Below are positions 33,044-41,628 of a stretch of DNA of 64,000 nucleotides, piece after piece. Source of the stretch: Actinomadura cremea (GTDB lineage: Bacteria; Actinomycetota; Actinomycetes; Streptosporangiales; Streptosporangiaceae); assembly GCF_014648495.1 (NCBI RefSeq), contig NZ_BMRF01000026.1, positions 37,831 to 101,830 of the forward strand, written 5' to 3'. The position numbers and the translations under genes are program-made. Position 1 is the first letter of the stretch. Every line of letters begins with the position of its first letter. Below the pieces are notes generated by a model. That model worked only from the letters and a program-made list of their open reading frames with translations, ran no database searches and was not told the origin of the DNA.

Positions 33044-34588
33044 ATGCTCAACCTGTCCGTGCTGCTGGAGGACGCCGCCCGCGAGACGCCGGACCGCGAC
33101 GCGGTCGTATTCGGCGAGATGCGGCTCTCGTACTCCTTCATCGACTCGGTCGCGAACCAGGTCGCGAACCTCCTGCGGTCGCGCGGCATCGGACCGGGCG
33201 ACAAGGTGGCGCTGTCCAGCCCCAACCTGCCGTACTTCCCGATGGTCTACTTCGGGGCGCTCAAGGCCGGCGCGATCGTCGTCCCGTTGAACGTCCTGCT
33301 CAAGCCGCGCGAGATCGCCTACCACCTGAGCGACTCCGACGCGAAGGCGTTCTTCTGCTTCGAGGGCACCCCCGAGCTGCCGCTCGGCGAGATGGGGCAC
33401 GCCGGTTACCAGCAGGCCGACGCCTGCGAGCACTTCTTCCTGCTGCCGGCGAACCCGGCGGCGACCGAGTCCCCGATCGAGGGGGCCGAGCTGTTCTGGG
33501 CGGCGCTCGCCGGGCAGCCGGGCACCTTCGAGCCCGTCCAGACCGACGCCACCGACACCGCGGTGATCATCTACACGAGCGGGACGACCGGGCAGCCCAA
33601 GGGCGCCGAGCTGTCGCACGGCAACCTGCTGATGAACGCGATGGTGGACGACACCCTCTTCGCGAAGACGCCGCACGACGTCTCGCTGGTGTCGCTCCCG
33701 CTGTTCCACATCTTCGGGCAGACCTGCGTCATGAACGTCGGCTTCTTCCGGCGCGGGACGCTGGTGATGCAGGCGCGGTTCGACGCCAAGGAGGCCGTCG
33801 CGCTGATGGTCCGCGAGAAGGTGACGATCTTCGCGGGCGTCCCGACGATGTACTGGGGGCTGCTCACCGACGACACGTCCGCGGACGACGTCGCGGCGAT
33901 CAGGGAGAACCTGCGGGTCGCGGCGTCGGGCGGCTCGGCCCTGCCGATGGAGGTCCTCAAGGGGATCAAGGAGAAGTTCGACGCGGACGTGCTGGAGGGC
34001 TACGGGCTGTCGGAGACGTCGCCGGTCGCGTCGTTCAACCGCCCGGACCGTCCGACCAAGCCCGGCTCGATCGGCCTGCCGGTGTGGGGCGTCGAGATGA
34101 AGCTGATCGACGACGACTGGAAGGACGTCGAGGGCGAGGGCCCCGGCGAGATCGCGATCCGCGGGCACAACATCATGAAGGGCTACTACAAGCGGCCCGA
34201 GGCGACCGAGGCCGCGCTCCGCGACGGCTGGTTCCGCACCGGCGACGTGGCCCGCCGCGACGAGGAGGGCTACTACTTCATCATCGACCGCTCGAAGGAC
34301 ATGATCATCCGGGGCGGTTTCAACGTGTACCCGCGGGAGCTGGAAGAGGTCCTGATGACCCACCCGCAGGTGTCGCTGGCCGCCGTGGTGGGCGTCCCGC
34401 ACGACAGCCACGGCGAGGAGATCAAGGCGTACGTGATCCGCACGCCGGACGCCACGGTGACCGAGGACGAGCTGGTCGCGTGGGGCAAGGAGCAGTTCGC
34501 CAACTACAAGTACCCGCGGATCGTCGAGTTCCGCGACGAGCTGCCGATGACCGCCACGGGCAAGATCCTCAAGCGCGAGCTGCGCTGA
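33044..34588 (+). CDS. Acyl-CoA ligase (long-chain fatty acid-CoA ligase family)
   Basis: A 514-aa ANL-superfamily enzyme that would adenylate a carboxylic acid and transfer it to CoA. Signatures are the P-loop IIYTSGTTGQPKGAELSHGN, VLEGYGLSETSP, the hinge-region GWFRTGDVARRDEEGYYFI followed by DRSKDMIIRGGFNVYPRELE, and the terminal TGKILKREL with the catalytic Lys. GAGGAG precedes ATG 33044 by 5 nt. Substrate length cannot be told; the family includes FadD-type and 4-coumarate-like ligases. It converges on a P450 gene across a GC hairpin. Confidence 0.92.
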   Translation: MLNLSVLLEDAARETPDRDAVVFGEMRLSYSFIDSVANQVANLLRSRGIGPGDKVALSSPNLPYFPMVYFGALKAGAIVVPLNVLLKPREIAYHLSDSDAKAFFCFEGTPELPLGEMGHAGYQQADACEHFFLLPANPAATESPIEGAELFWAALAGQPGTFEPVQTDATDTAVIIYTSGTTGQPKGAELSHGNLLMNAMVDDTLFAKTPHDVSLVSLPLFHIFGQTCVMNVGFFRRGTLVMQARFDAKEAVALMVREKVTIFAGVPTMYWGLLTDDTSADDVAAIRENLRVAASGGSALPMEVLKGIKEKFDADVLEGYGLSETSPVASFNRPDRPTKPGSIGLPVWGVEMKLIDDDWKDVEGEGPGEIAIRGHNIMKGYYKRPEATEAALRDGWFRTGDVARRDEEGYYFIIDRSKDMIIRGGFNVYPRELEEVLMTHPQVSLAAVVGVPHDSHGEEIKAYVIRTPDATVTEDELVAWGKEQFANYKYPRIVEFRDELPMTATGKILKRELR

Positions 34589-34602
34589 CCCCCGCCGGCT
34601 CC

Positions 34603-34639
34603 GCCCCCGGGTCCCGGCGATCGTCCGGCGCCCGGGGGC
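34603..34639. terminator. Hairpin between convergent ligase and P450 genes
   Basis: Arms GCCCCCGGG (34603-34611) and CCCGGGGGC (34631-34639) are perfectly complementary, with a loop that can form a small inner stem. It sits in the 60-nt gap between two convergent stops, so a shared terminator is likely, though neither side has a long T run. Confidence 0.6.
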
Positions 34640-34648
34640 GCGCCGTTC

Positions 34649-35893
34649 TCAGAAGGTGTACGGCAGCCGCTTGATGCCGTTGATGAAGTTCGACTCCAGG
34701 CGCTCGGGCTCCCCGGCGCGGATCTCGGGGACGCGGCGCAGCAGCTCGCGGAACATCACGGTGATCTCGCGGCGGGCGAGGTGGGCGCCCAGGCAGAAGT
34801 GCGGGCCGGGACCGCCGAACCCGACGTGCGGGTTGGGGTCGCGGAGGATGTCGAACTTCTCCGGGTCGGTGAAGACCGACTCGTCCCGGTTCGCGGACCA
34901 GTAGTACAGGACGAGCTTGTCGCCCTCCTTGATCTCGTGCTCGTTCAGCTTCGTGTCGCGGGTGGCGGTGCGGCGCATCCAGATCACCGGGGACACGTAC
35001 CGGATGATCTCCTCGACGGCGCCCGGCATGCGGGCGTCGAAGTCCTCGACGAGCAGGGCCCGCTGGTCGGGGTGCCGGGTGAACAGGTCGAGCCCGTGCG
35101 CGATCGCGTTGCGGGTCGTCTCGTTGCCCGCGACGACGAGCAGGATGAAGAACGAGCCGAGTTCCTGGTCGGTGAGCGACTCGCCGTCGATGTTGGCGTT
35201 GACCAGTGCGGACGTCAGGTCGTCGGTGGGCTCGGCGCGGCGGCGGCGCCCGAGCTCCTCCACCAGGCCCTTGAGGCTCTCACCGGCCCCGAGCAGGGCC
35301 ATCGCCATCTCCTCGGCGCTGCCGGTGGGCAGGAACTCCGCGTCGTTCCCGGCGAGGATGACGTTGGTGGCGTCCAGGACGGTGCCGTATTTCTCCTCGC
35401 CGATCCCCATCATGTCGCAGATGATCTTCAGGGGGAGGCGAGCGGCGACGTCCTGGACGAAGTCGCCCGTCCCGTGGCCCGCGGCGATCTCCTCCACCAG
35501 TTCGGCGGCCACCGCCTCGACCTTGTCCTCGAAACGCTGGATCATGCGCGGGGAGAAGGCCCGGGACACGATCCGGCGGATCTTGGCGTGCCGCGGGTCG
35601 TCCATGTTGATCATGGAGCCGAAGTACTCGTGCAGGTCGCCCGGCATGTCGGGGATGCTGATCGTGCCGCGTCCGGAGCAGAAGTCCTGGGGCCGGCGGG
35701 ACGCCTCGACGACGTCGGCGTGCCGGGTCAGCGCGTAGTAGCCGGGCCCCTGCTCGACGATGACGACCTCGGGCTCCTCGTAGCGGATCAGGTCGGGGTG
35801 CCATCGCAGGGCCTTGAACGCCTCGTGGCGGTAGTCGTGGGGACGGCGCCAGAAGTCCCAGTCCGTCAGATTGATGTCCTCGACCTTGAGCAC
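34649..35893 (-). CDS. Cytochrome P450 (CYP125/142/124-like)
   Basis: A 414-aa soluble bacterial P450. The I-helix oxygen-activation motif AGNETT is at 255-260, ExxR at 295-298 (EIIR), and the haem loop GFGGPGPHFCLGAHLAR carries the ligand Cys367. The region WMRRTATRDTKLNEHEIKEG and the YYWSANRDESVF stretch resemble the steroid/branched-lipid hydroxylase group CYP125, CYP142 and CYP124 of actinobacteria. Subfamily and substrate are inference. The start is GTG 35893. No ferredoxin gene adjoins it. An inverted repeat 20 nt upstream may be its operator. Confidence 0.9.
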   Translation of the reverse strand: MLKVEDINLTDWDFWRRPHDYRHEAFKALRWHPDLIRYEEPEVVIVEQGPGYYALTRHADVVEASRRPQDFCSGRGTISIPDMPGDLHEYFGSMINMDDPRHAKIRRIVSRAFSPRMIQRFEDKVEAVAAELVEEIAAGHGTGDFVQDVAARLPLKIICDMMGIGEEKYGTVLDATNVILAGNDAEFLPTGSAEEMAMALLGAGESLKGLVEELGRRRRAEPTDDLTSALVNANIDGESLTDQELGSFFILLVVAGNETTRNAIAHGLDLFTRHPDQRALLVEDFDARMPGAVEEIIRYVSPVIWMRRTATRDTKLNEHEIKEGDKLVLYYWSANRDESVFTDPEKFDILRDPNPHVGFGGPGPHFCLGAHLARREITVMFRELLRRVPEIRAGEPERLESNFINGIKRLPYTF

Positions 35894-35912
35894 GTGTCCT
35901 CACCCCATCATT

Positions 35913-35927
35913 CCGAACCAGATTCGG
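35913..35927. promoter_or_regulatory. Inverted repeat upstream of the P450 gene
   Basis: CCGAA-N5-TTCGG (CCGAACCAGATTCGG) lies 20 nt before the P450 start codon in a locally AT-richer promoter region. It could bind a TetR or other dimeric repressor. No regulator gene is adjacent. Confidence 0.4.
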
Positions 35928-36073
35928 TTTACATGCACCCTCTCAAAGTAAAGTGCGGCGCGGGAGTCCGTTCGGCAAGACGTGAGCCGGGTCACATCAC
36001 CGTCGCCCGCGTGATGAAAGGGTGGCGGCGCGACGAGGAGCGTGCCGAGCAGGCGTGCCGAGAAGGGACGGGC

Positions 36074-36976
36074 ATGGGCGACTTCACCGACATCACGGAC
36101 GGGACGATCGACGCGAACGGGCTGACGTTCGGCTACCTGGCGGCCGGCCCGCCGGACGGGCCGCTCGCGCTCTGCCTGCACGGCTTCCCCGACACACCGC
36201 ACACGTGGCGGCCGCTCCTGCCCGAACTGGCCGCCGCCGGATACCGCGCCGTGGCCCCGTTCATGCGCGGCTACGCGCCGACGTCCGTCCCCGCGGACGG
36301 CGCCTACCAGACCGGCGCGCTCGCCGCGGACGCCGTCGCGCTGCACGAGGCCCTCGGCGGCGGCCCCGACGCGGTCGTCATCGGCCACGACTGGGGCGCC
36401 GCCGCGACCTACGGGGCCGCGAACCTGGCCCCCGACCGGTGGCGCAGGGCCGTCGCGATGGCCGTCCCGCCCCTCGAAGTGCTGGTCGGCTCCTTCTTCG
36501 CCTACGGGCAGCTCAAGCGGTCGTTCTACGTGTTCGTGTTCCAGACCGCGCTCGCCGAGACGGTCCTGAACCGCGAATTCGTCGACGGGCTGTGGCGCGA
36601 CTGGTCTCCCGAGGGCGCGCCCGACCCCGCCGAGGAGGTCGACCACGTCATGGAATCCCTCGCCACACCCGACAACATCACCGCCGCGATCGGCTACTAC
36701 CGCGCGATGCTCGACCCCGCGCGGCACGTCGAACGCTACGCCGCCGCACAGGACGCGACGGACGCGCGCGGCGTTCGTCCCGTCCTGTACCTGCACGGCG
36801 AGCAGGACGGCTGCATGGGCGCGGACGTCATCGCGCCGCGCGGCGACCTCGCCCCGATCGTCGCCGCACTGCCCCCGGGATCGGCGGCGCGGCTCGTCCC
36901 CGGGGCGGGGCACTTCCTGCAGCGCGACCGTCCCGGGGAGGTGAACCGGCTGATCCTCGACTGGCTGGCCGCATGA
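36074..36976 (+). CDS. Alpha/beta hydrolase, epoxide hydrolase-like
   Basis: A 300-aa protein. The oxyanion motif LCLHGFPDTPHTW is at ~33-45, the strand-6 MRGYAPTS near 67, the nucleophile elbow VIGHDWGAAATYGA has Asp as nucleophile (as in epoxide hydrolases and haloalkane dehalogenases rather than Ser), and the terminal GAGHFLQRDRP has the catalytic His. A cap domain spans ~140-230. Likely hydrolyses an epoxide, ester or haloalkane. AGAAGGGA precedes ATG 36074. Divergent from the P450 gene, so a shared pathway is possible. Confidence 0.85.
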   Translation: MGDFTDITDGTIDANGLTFGYLAAGPPDGPLALCLHGFPDTPHTWRPLLPELAAAGYRAVAPFMRGYAPTSVPADGAYQTGALAADAVALHEALGGGPDAVVIGHDWGAAATYGAANLAPDRWRRAVAMAVPPLEVLVGSFFAYGQLKRSFYVFVFQTALAETVLNREFVDGLWRDWSPEGAPDPAEEVDHVMESLATPDNITAAIGYYRAMLDPARHVERYAAAQDATDARGVRPVLYLHGEQDGCMGADVIAPRGDLAPIVAALPPGSAARLVPGAGHFLQRDRPGEVNRLILDWLAA

Positions 36977-37009
36977 GGCCGACCTCCGCCGGCCCGAACG
37001 CCCGAGGGA

Positions 37010-38017
37010 TCAGTACGGGTTGCCGAACAGCGGCACGTCCGACGGCTCCAGCTCCGCCCGCATCCGGGCGTACCGGACGGCGTGCCGCCAGCGGCCGTTC
37101 TCCACCGCCGCGTCCGCGCTGAACTCCACGACCGTCTCCGGCTCCGTCCGGACGTACCGGATCGGCGGGTGCGAACCGTACAGTCCGCCCGCGAACCCCG
37201 ACGGCAGCTCGGCCGGCCACGGATGGTCGGGCGCCCCCGGCCGCAGCACCGCGGCCAGTTCGGTGCGCGCGGCGGGCGGCAGCGGCGTCGTCCGCGCGAC
37301 CACGCGCAGCCGTCCGTCCGCGTCGAACCGGCCCAGGATCAGCGACTCCGGCGCCTGCCGGGTGCCGGTCACCCCGCCGACGATCCCCTCCGCCGTCGTC
37401 CGCCGCTTCACCTTCTGCCAGCGGCGCCGCCCCTCCAGGTACGCGCCGTCGGCGTCCTTGACGACCAGCCCCTCCATGCCCTGCGCGGCGAGCGCGTCGA
37501 ACCACAGGCGCGCCTCCGCGACGTCCGCCGTCTGCGGCGACGCCACCACCCGCGCGGCGGGCGGGACGTCGCCGAGCAGGCGTTCCAGGGTCGCGCGGCG
37601 CTCCCGCAGCGGGCGCCGCCGCAGATCCGTGCCGCCGGCCTCCAGGACGTCGAACGCCACGTAGTGGCACGGTTCGGTCCGCGCCAGATCGGGGCGGCGG
37701 CGCCCGGCGACGTGCCGGCGCTGCAGCGCGCCGAAGTCCAGCCGCCCGTCGATCCCCCACCGGACGATCTCGCCGTCCAGCACGGTCGCGGCCGGCACCA
37801 GCTCCGCCACGGCCGCCACCACCTCGGGGAACGCCTCGTTGAACCGCGTCCTGCGGCGGGACGCGAGCAGCACCGCGCCCGCCTCGTCCACGATCGCGAT
37901 CGCGCGGAACCCGTCGAACTTCGGCTCGTACCGGCACCCGCCCGGACACGCCCGCGGCTCCGGCAGGCGCTCGACCGTCGCCGCCAGCATCGGCTTCACC
38001 GGGGACCGGATGTGCAT
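37010..38017 (-). CDS. ATP-dependent DNA ligase (LigC-type)
   Basis: A 335-aa nucleotidyltransferase. Motif I is EPKFDGFRAIA with the adenylated Lys at about 33. Motif III/IIIa is in YVAFDVLEAGG, motif IV is MEGLVVKDADG and motif V is WQKVKRR. A compact OB domain follows. Size and motifs match the LigC-like ligases associated with actinobacterial end joining or base-excision repair. No Ku or primase gene is adjacent. ATG 38017 is used; VKPMLAATV follows as is typical of the family. Confidence 0.9.
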   Translation of the reverse strand: MHIRSPVKPMLAATVERLPEPRACPGGCRYEPKFDGFRAIAIVDEAGAVLLASRRRTRFNEAFPEVVAAVAELVPAATVLDGEIVRWGIDGRLDFGALQRRHVAGRRRPDLARTEPCHYVAFDVLEAGGTDLRRRPLRERRATLERLLGDVPPAARVVASPQTADVAEARLWFDALAAQGMEGLVVKDADGAYLEGRRRWQKVKRRTTAEGIVGGVTGTRQAPESLILGRFDADGRLRVVARTTPLPPAARTELAAVLRPGAPDHPWPAELPSGFAGGLYGSHPPIRYVRTEPETVVEFSADAAVENGRWRHAVRYARMRAELEPSDVPLFGNPY

Positions 38018-38133
38018 GGCCTCGCGTCCCCCAGAGCTCGACGTTCCTGATCCCCGCCTACCCCGTTCGCCCTGCGGGGATATCGGCGCGGGGGAATGTT
38101 GACCGGGTTTAGACCCGGACGGCCCGGAAATGG

Positions 38134-38165
38134 GACGAGCCGGCCGGTCGCCCGGTCGGCTCGTC
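38134..38165 (-). terminator. Hairpin downstream of tmsB
   Basis: GACGAGCCG (38134-38142) pairs with CGGCTCGTC (38157-38165), and inner bases pair further. On the minus strand it is followed by CCCATTTCC. It lies 24 nt after the tmsB stop and before the divergent ligase gene. Confidence 0.65.
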
Positions 38166-38188
38166 GGTTCCGTGGGAGCTGTGCCCGG

Positions 38189-39454
38189 TCACACGCCCCA
38201 ATCGGGACGCAGCGGCATGTGGCCGTTGCCCTTCTCGTCCAGCTTCACCCCGAGAGTCTGGTGCAGCTGGATCCAGTTCTGCCGGAAGCCGAGCACGCAT
38301 CCGGCCATGTAGACGCGCCAGACACGGGCGGTGCCCTCGCCGACGTCGGCGACGGCCTCGTCCCAGTGCTCGTCCAGGTTCCGGCACCAGCCCATGAGCG
38401 TGCGGGCGTAGTGCTCCCGCAGGTTCTCCTGGTGCCGGATCTCGAACCCGGCGTCGTTCATCTGCATCTGGACGTACCCCGGCCCCTCGAGCTCACCGTC
38501 CGGGAAAACGTACCGGTTGATGAACCCGTTCTCCTTGCGCGGCGGAGCCAGGTTGTCGGGCCGCGTGATGGTGTGGTTCAGCATCCGCCCGCCCGGCTTC
38601 AGCTTCCCGTACAGGAACGAGAAGTACGCCGGCAGGTTCGCCTTGCCGATGTGCTCGGTGAGCCCGATCGAGCTGACGGCGTCGAAGCCGGTCTCGGCCA
38701 CGTCCCGGTAGTCCAGGTGCCGCACCTCGGCCAGTTCGGACAGGCCGCGGTCGGCGATCGCCTTCTGCGCCCACTCCGCCTGCTGCTTCGACAGCGTCAC
38801 GCCCAGCGCCTTCACGCCGTACTCCTGGGCGGCGTGCATCACCATGCCGCCCCAGCCGCAGCCCACGTCCAGCAGCCGCATCCCGGGCTTCAGCCCGATC
38901 TTCTTGGCGACCAGGTCGTGCTTGTGGAACTGCGCCTCCTCCAGCGTCGCGTCCTCCCTGGGGAAGCACGCGCACGTGTACGCCATCGACGGGCCCAGCA
39001 CCCACTCGTAGAACGCGTTCGACACGTCGTAGTGGTGCGAGATCGCCTTCGCGTCACGCCGCTTGGAGTGCCGCAGCCACGACGGGATGCGGCTGAACGG
39101 CGCCTCCTGCGGCGGCGGGTCCAGCCGCCGGCTCACCGCGCCCCGCAGCAGCGGGTCGCGCATCACCTCGGCGAGGATCCCCGCCTTCTGCCGCCCCGTC
39201 ACCTCGCCGAACAGCGCCTGCATCGTGGAAAGCGCCGTGACCATGTCACCGGAGACGTCGATCATCCCGGTCACGTAGCCCCGCGCGAGCCCGAGCGCCC
39301 CCGACGAATGCACCAGGTAGGACACCGCGTACGGCGAACGCACGTGGACACGGATGTCGGCGCCCGGCGCCCCCGCCCGCGAACCGTCGTACGCCGTGAA
39401 CTCCACTGGCGCCTGCGCCCCGGCGAGCTGCTCGAAGACCCTGGCCAGCGTCAT
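38189..39454 (-). CDS. tmsB: SAM-dependent fatty-acyl phospholipid methyltransferase TmsB/BfaB-like
   Basis: A 421-aa member of the cyclopropane-fatty-acid synthase family. The AdoMet site is MRLLDVGCGWGGMVMHA near 190-206. Other family features are ISHHYDVSNAFYEWVLGPSM, YTCACFPREDATLEEAQ and SIGLTEHIG. Next to an FAD reductase it fits the enzyme that methylates oleoyl phospholipid at C10, giving the 10-methylene intermediate of 10-methylstearic (tuberculostearic) acid. It lies 102 nt downstream of tmsA on the same strand. Ordinary cyclopropane synthase activity is the alternative. Confidence 0.82.
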   Translation of the reverse strand: MTLARVFEQLAGAQAPVEFTAYDGSRAGAPGADIRVHVRSPYAVSYLVHSSGALGLARGYVTGMIDVSGDMVTALSTMQALFGEVTGRQKAGILAEVMRDPLLRGAVSRRLDPPPQEAPFSRIPSWLRHSKRRDAKAISHHYDVSNAFYEWVLGPSMAYTCACFPREDATLEEAQFHKHDLVAKKIGLKPGMRLLDVGCGWGGMVMHAAQEYGVKALGVTLSKQQAEWAQKAIADRGLSELAEVRHLDYRDVAETGFDAVSSIGLTEHIGKANLPAYFSFLYGKLKPGGRMLNHTITRPDNLAPPRKENGFINRYVFPDGELEGPGYVQMQMNDAGFEIRHQENLREHYARTLMGWCRNLDEHWDEAVADVGEGTARVWRVYMAGCVLGFRQNWIQLHQTLGVKLDEKGNGHMPLRPDWGV

Positions 39455-39556
39455 CTTGTTCCCTCCTGTCTCTCCACCCGGACGGCTGAGGCCGTCGGCC
39501 GCCGACGCGGTCGGCCGCGCTCCCCGCCGGGCCCCCCGAAAACGGCGGACGCCTGG

Positions 39557-40924
39557 TCAGCGCCCGCGCACACACTTGTCGTAGAGGTCCAGCAGCCGCC
39601 CGTCCGGGTCGTAGGCCCCCTTGAGCCGCCGGTAGGTCTCCCCGTCGTAGTACCGCCAGAACTCGTCCCGGCCGTAGAAGGACGTCGAGTAAAGGGACTT
39701 GTGCCCGTCCAGGGCGGCGACCCTGCGCTCGATCAGCCGGTTGTGGTACTCGGGGATCTGCCCCGGCGGGATCCGCACCGTCCCCCAGAACCCCACGTTC
39801 ACGTACGTCCGTCCCTGCTCGAGCGGGTAGAGCGGCCACCCCTCCTTCACCTGCAGCGGACACAACCAGATGGGGCTCATCCCCACCTTGTCGTGGAAGA
39901 ACTCCAGGAACTCCGGCAGCCGCTCCACCGGAACCTCGATGTCCTGGATGACGTCCTCGCGCGGACGCTGCCCCCGCCAGCGGTCCACGCGGGCGACGAG
40001 GTGGTAGCGCCGGTCGTACGCGACCAGCTTCCGGTACACGTCCGACCGCTTGGCCTTGTCCGGCCACGCCCGCCGGACGAGCGGGTTCTGCACCCCGAAC
40101 GCGCCCGAACACCAGAACCAGTCGGTGTCCCAGCGCCAGATGTAGTCGCGGACCGTCAGGAAGTCGACCGACCGCCGCTGGATCGACCGGTAGTAGATGT
40201 CCTGACCGGTGTAGTCGGAGGTGTACGGCGCCTCGTCGGCGAAGAACCCGAGCGTGATGTACTGCTCGGACGCGCTGAAGACCGTGCCGTCCATGAAGTC
40301 GACGGACTCGCCCTCGTACGTCCGCGACTCGGTGATCTCCGCCAGCGCCTTCGCGAGCGACGCCGCGTCGCCGAAGCGCAGGTGCCGCAGCCGGACGTAC
40401 GGGCGGACGGGACGCAGCTCGATCTTCAGCCGCAGCGAGTAGCCGAGCGTCCCGTAGGAGTTCGGGAACCCGTAGAACAGGTCCGCGTGCTCGTTGTCAC
40501 GCGTCGCGGTGACGATCTGGCCGTCTCCGGTCAGGACCTCCATCTCCAGCACCGACTCGTGCGGGAGCCCGTCGCGGAACGACGTCGACTCGATCCCGAG
40601 CCCGGTCACCGCGCCGCCCAGCGTGATCGTCTTCAGCTGCGGGACGACCGTCGGCATCAGCCCGTGCGGCAGCGTCGCGTCGACCAGGTCCTCGTACGTG
40701 GTCATGCCCTGGACCTGGGCGGTCCGCTCGTCCGGGTCGACGCTCAGCACCGAGTCGAACCCGGACACGTCCAGACCGGGCGCCGCCGAGGGGTCGCGCC
40801 ACCGGAACAGGTTCGACGTCTTCTTCGCGAGCCGCACCGGCGTCCCCGCCGGAATGGCCGCGTAGGACCGCCTGAGCGCCTCCACCGCCCGCTGGTGATC
40901 GCCCTTGATCGCAAGCTCCGTCAT
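39557..40924 (-). CDS. tmsA: FAD-binding oxidoreductase TmsA/BfaA-like (10-methylene reductase)
   Basis: A 455-aa protein with a PCMH-type FAD domain (GMTTYEDLVDATLPHGLMP, TITLGGAVTGLGIESTSFR, GFPNSYGTLGYSLRLKIEL) and a DHCR24/FAD-linked-oxidase C-terminal half (SEQYITLGFFADEAP, YYRSIQRRSVDFLTVRDYIW). In actinobacteria such proteins next to a CFA-type methyltransferase reduce 10-methylene- to 10-methyl-acyl chains. It is first of the pair, with GGGAGGGG before ATG 40924. A separate tmsC gene was not seen nearby. Confidence 0.82.
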   Translation of the reverse strand: MTELAIKGDHQRAVEALRRSYAAIPAGTPVRLAKKTSNLFRWRDPSAAPGLDVSGFDSVLSVDPDERTAQVQGMTTYEDLVDATLPHGLMPTVVPQLKTITLGGAVTGLGIESTSFRDGLPHESVLEMEVLTGDGQIVTATRDNEHADLFYGFPNSYGTLGYSLRLKIELRPVRPYVRLRHLRFGDAASLAKALAEITESRTYEGESVDFMDGTVFSASEQYITLGFFADEAPYTSDYTGQDIYYRSIQRRSVDFLTVRDYIWRWDTDWFWCSGAFGVQNPLVRRAWPDKAKRSDVYRKLVAYDRRYHLVARVDRWRGQRPREDVIQDIEVPVERLPEFLEFFHDKVGMSPIWLCPLQVKEGWPLYPLEQGRTYVNVGFWGTVRIPPGQIPEYHNRLIERRVAALDGHKSLYSTSFYGRDEFWRYYDGETYRRLKGAYDPDGRLLDLYDKCVRGR

Positions 40925-41095
40925 GTACCCCTCCCGAACATAGTTAATCGATCATCCCATGTACGGTCCACATAACCCGGACGTTGTGGTCATCACAGGC
41001 AGGGAGGGGAATAAAGGCACGGGCATGCTGATCAATCTCCCCACGAGGCGGCTGAACAACCTTTCCCCGTGGGGGCGTGCCGACAAACCCGAGCG

Positions 41096-41593
41096 CTACT
41101 TCAACAGCCGGAGGATCCACGGGTACCGGAACGGCTCCCCGGACAGCGCGAAGATCGCCGCGACGATCGACGCGATCCACGTCACCGCGTACAGCATGCC
41201 CCCGACCCCGAACGTCACGATCGTGATCAGCAGAAGCGTCAGTTGCAGGTTCACCGCCTCCGCGGCCTGCCGGCGGACGAACTCCGACCGGCGGCCCCGC
41301 GTCAGCATCACCGCCAGCGGCCCGACGAACAGCGTCCACGCCCCCAGCCCGTGGGCGAGCGCCGCCGCCACCCGGTCGCCCCCGTCCGGCCCCGGCCCCG
41401 CGGCCACCGGCGCGGGCGCCAGGTCCCCGGTCACCGCGGCCAGGTCGGCCCGCGTCTTCGCGGTCAGGACCAGGTGCGTGCGCATGTCGAACTCGTCGTC
41501 GTCGATCCGCCCCTCGGCGAACGCGTCCTTCAACCGTCCGAGGACGGGCTCCCGCTCGGCGTCCGACACCCGCAGGTGGCCATCAGTGCTCAT
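41096..41593 (-). CDS. DUF1707/DUF4870 domain-containing membrane protein
   Basis: A 165-aa protein. Residues 1-55 (HLRVSDAEREPVLGRLKDAF, AEGRIDDDEFDMRTHLVLTA) are the DUF1707 SHOCT-like module. The remainder has two to three membrane segments (GLGAWTLFVGPLAVMLTRG, LTLLLITIVTFGVGGMLYAV) with RRSEFVRRQAAEAVNLQLT between them, typical of DUF4870. Role unknown; such proteins are common in actinomycetes. ATG 41593 is used, though a second in-frame start lies upstream. Confidence 0.85.
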   Translation of the reverse strand: MSTDGHLRVSDAEREPVLGRLKDAFAEGRIDDDEFDMRTHLVLTAKTRADLAAVTGDLAPAPVAAGPGPDGGDRVAAALAHGLGAWTLFVGPLAVMLTRGRRSEFVRRQAAEAVNLQLTLLLITIVTFGVGGMLYAVTWIASIVAAIFALSGEPFRYPWILRLLK

Positions 41594-41628
41594 AGCCCCA
41601 TAGTCCGTGCGCCCCGCCCGTCGAGCCA

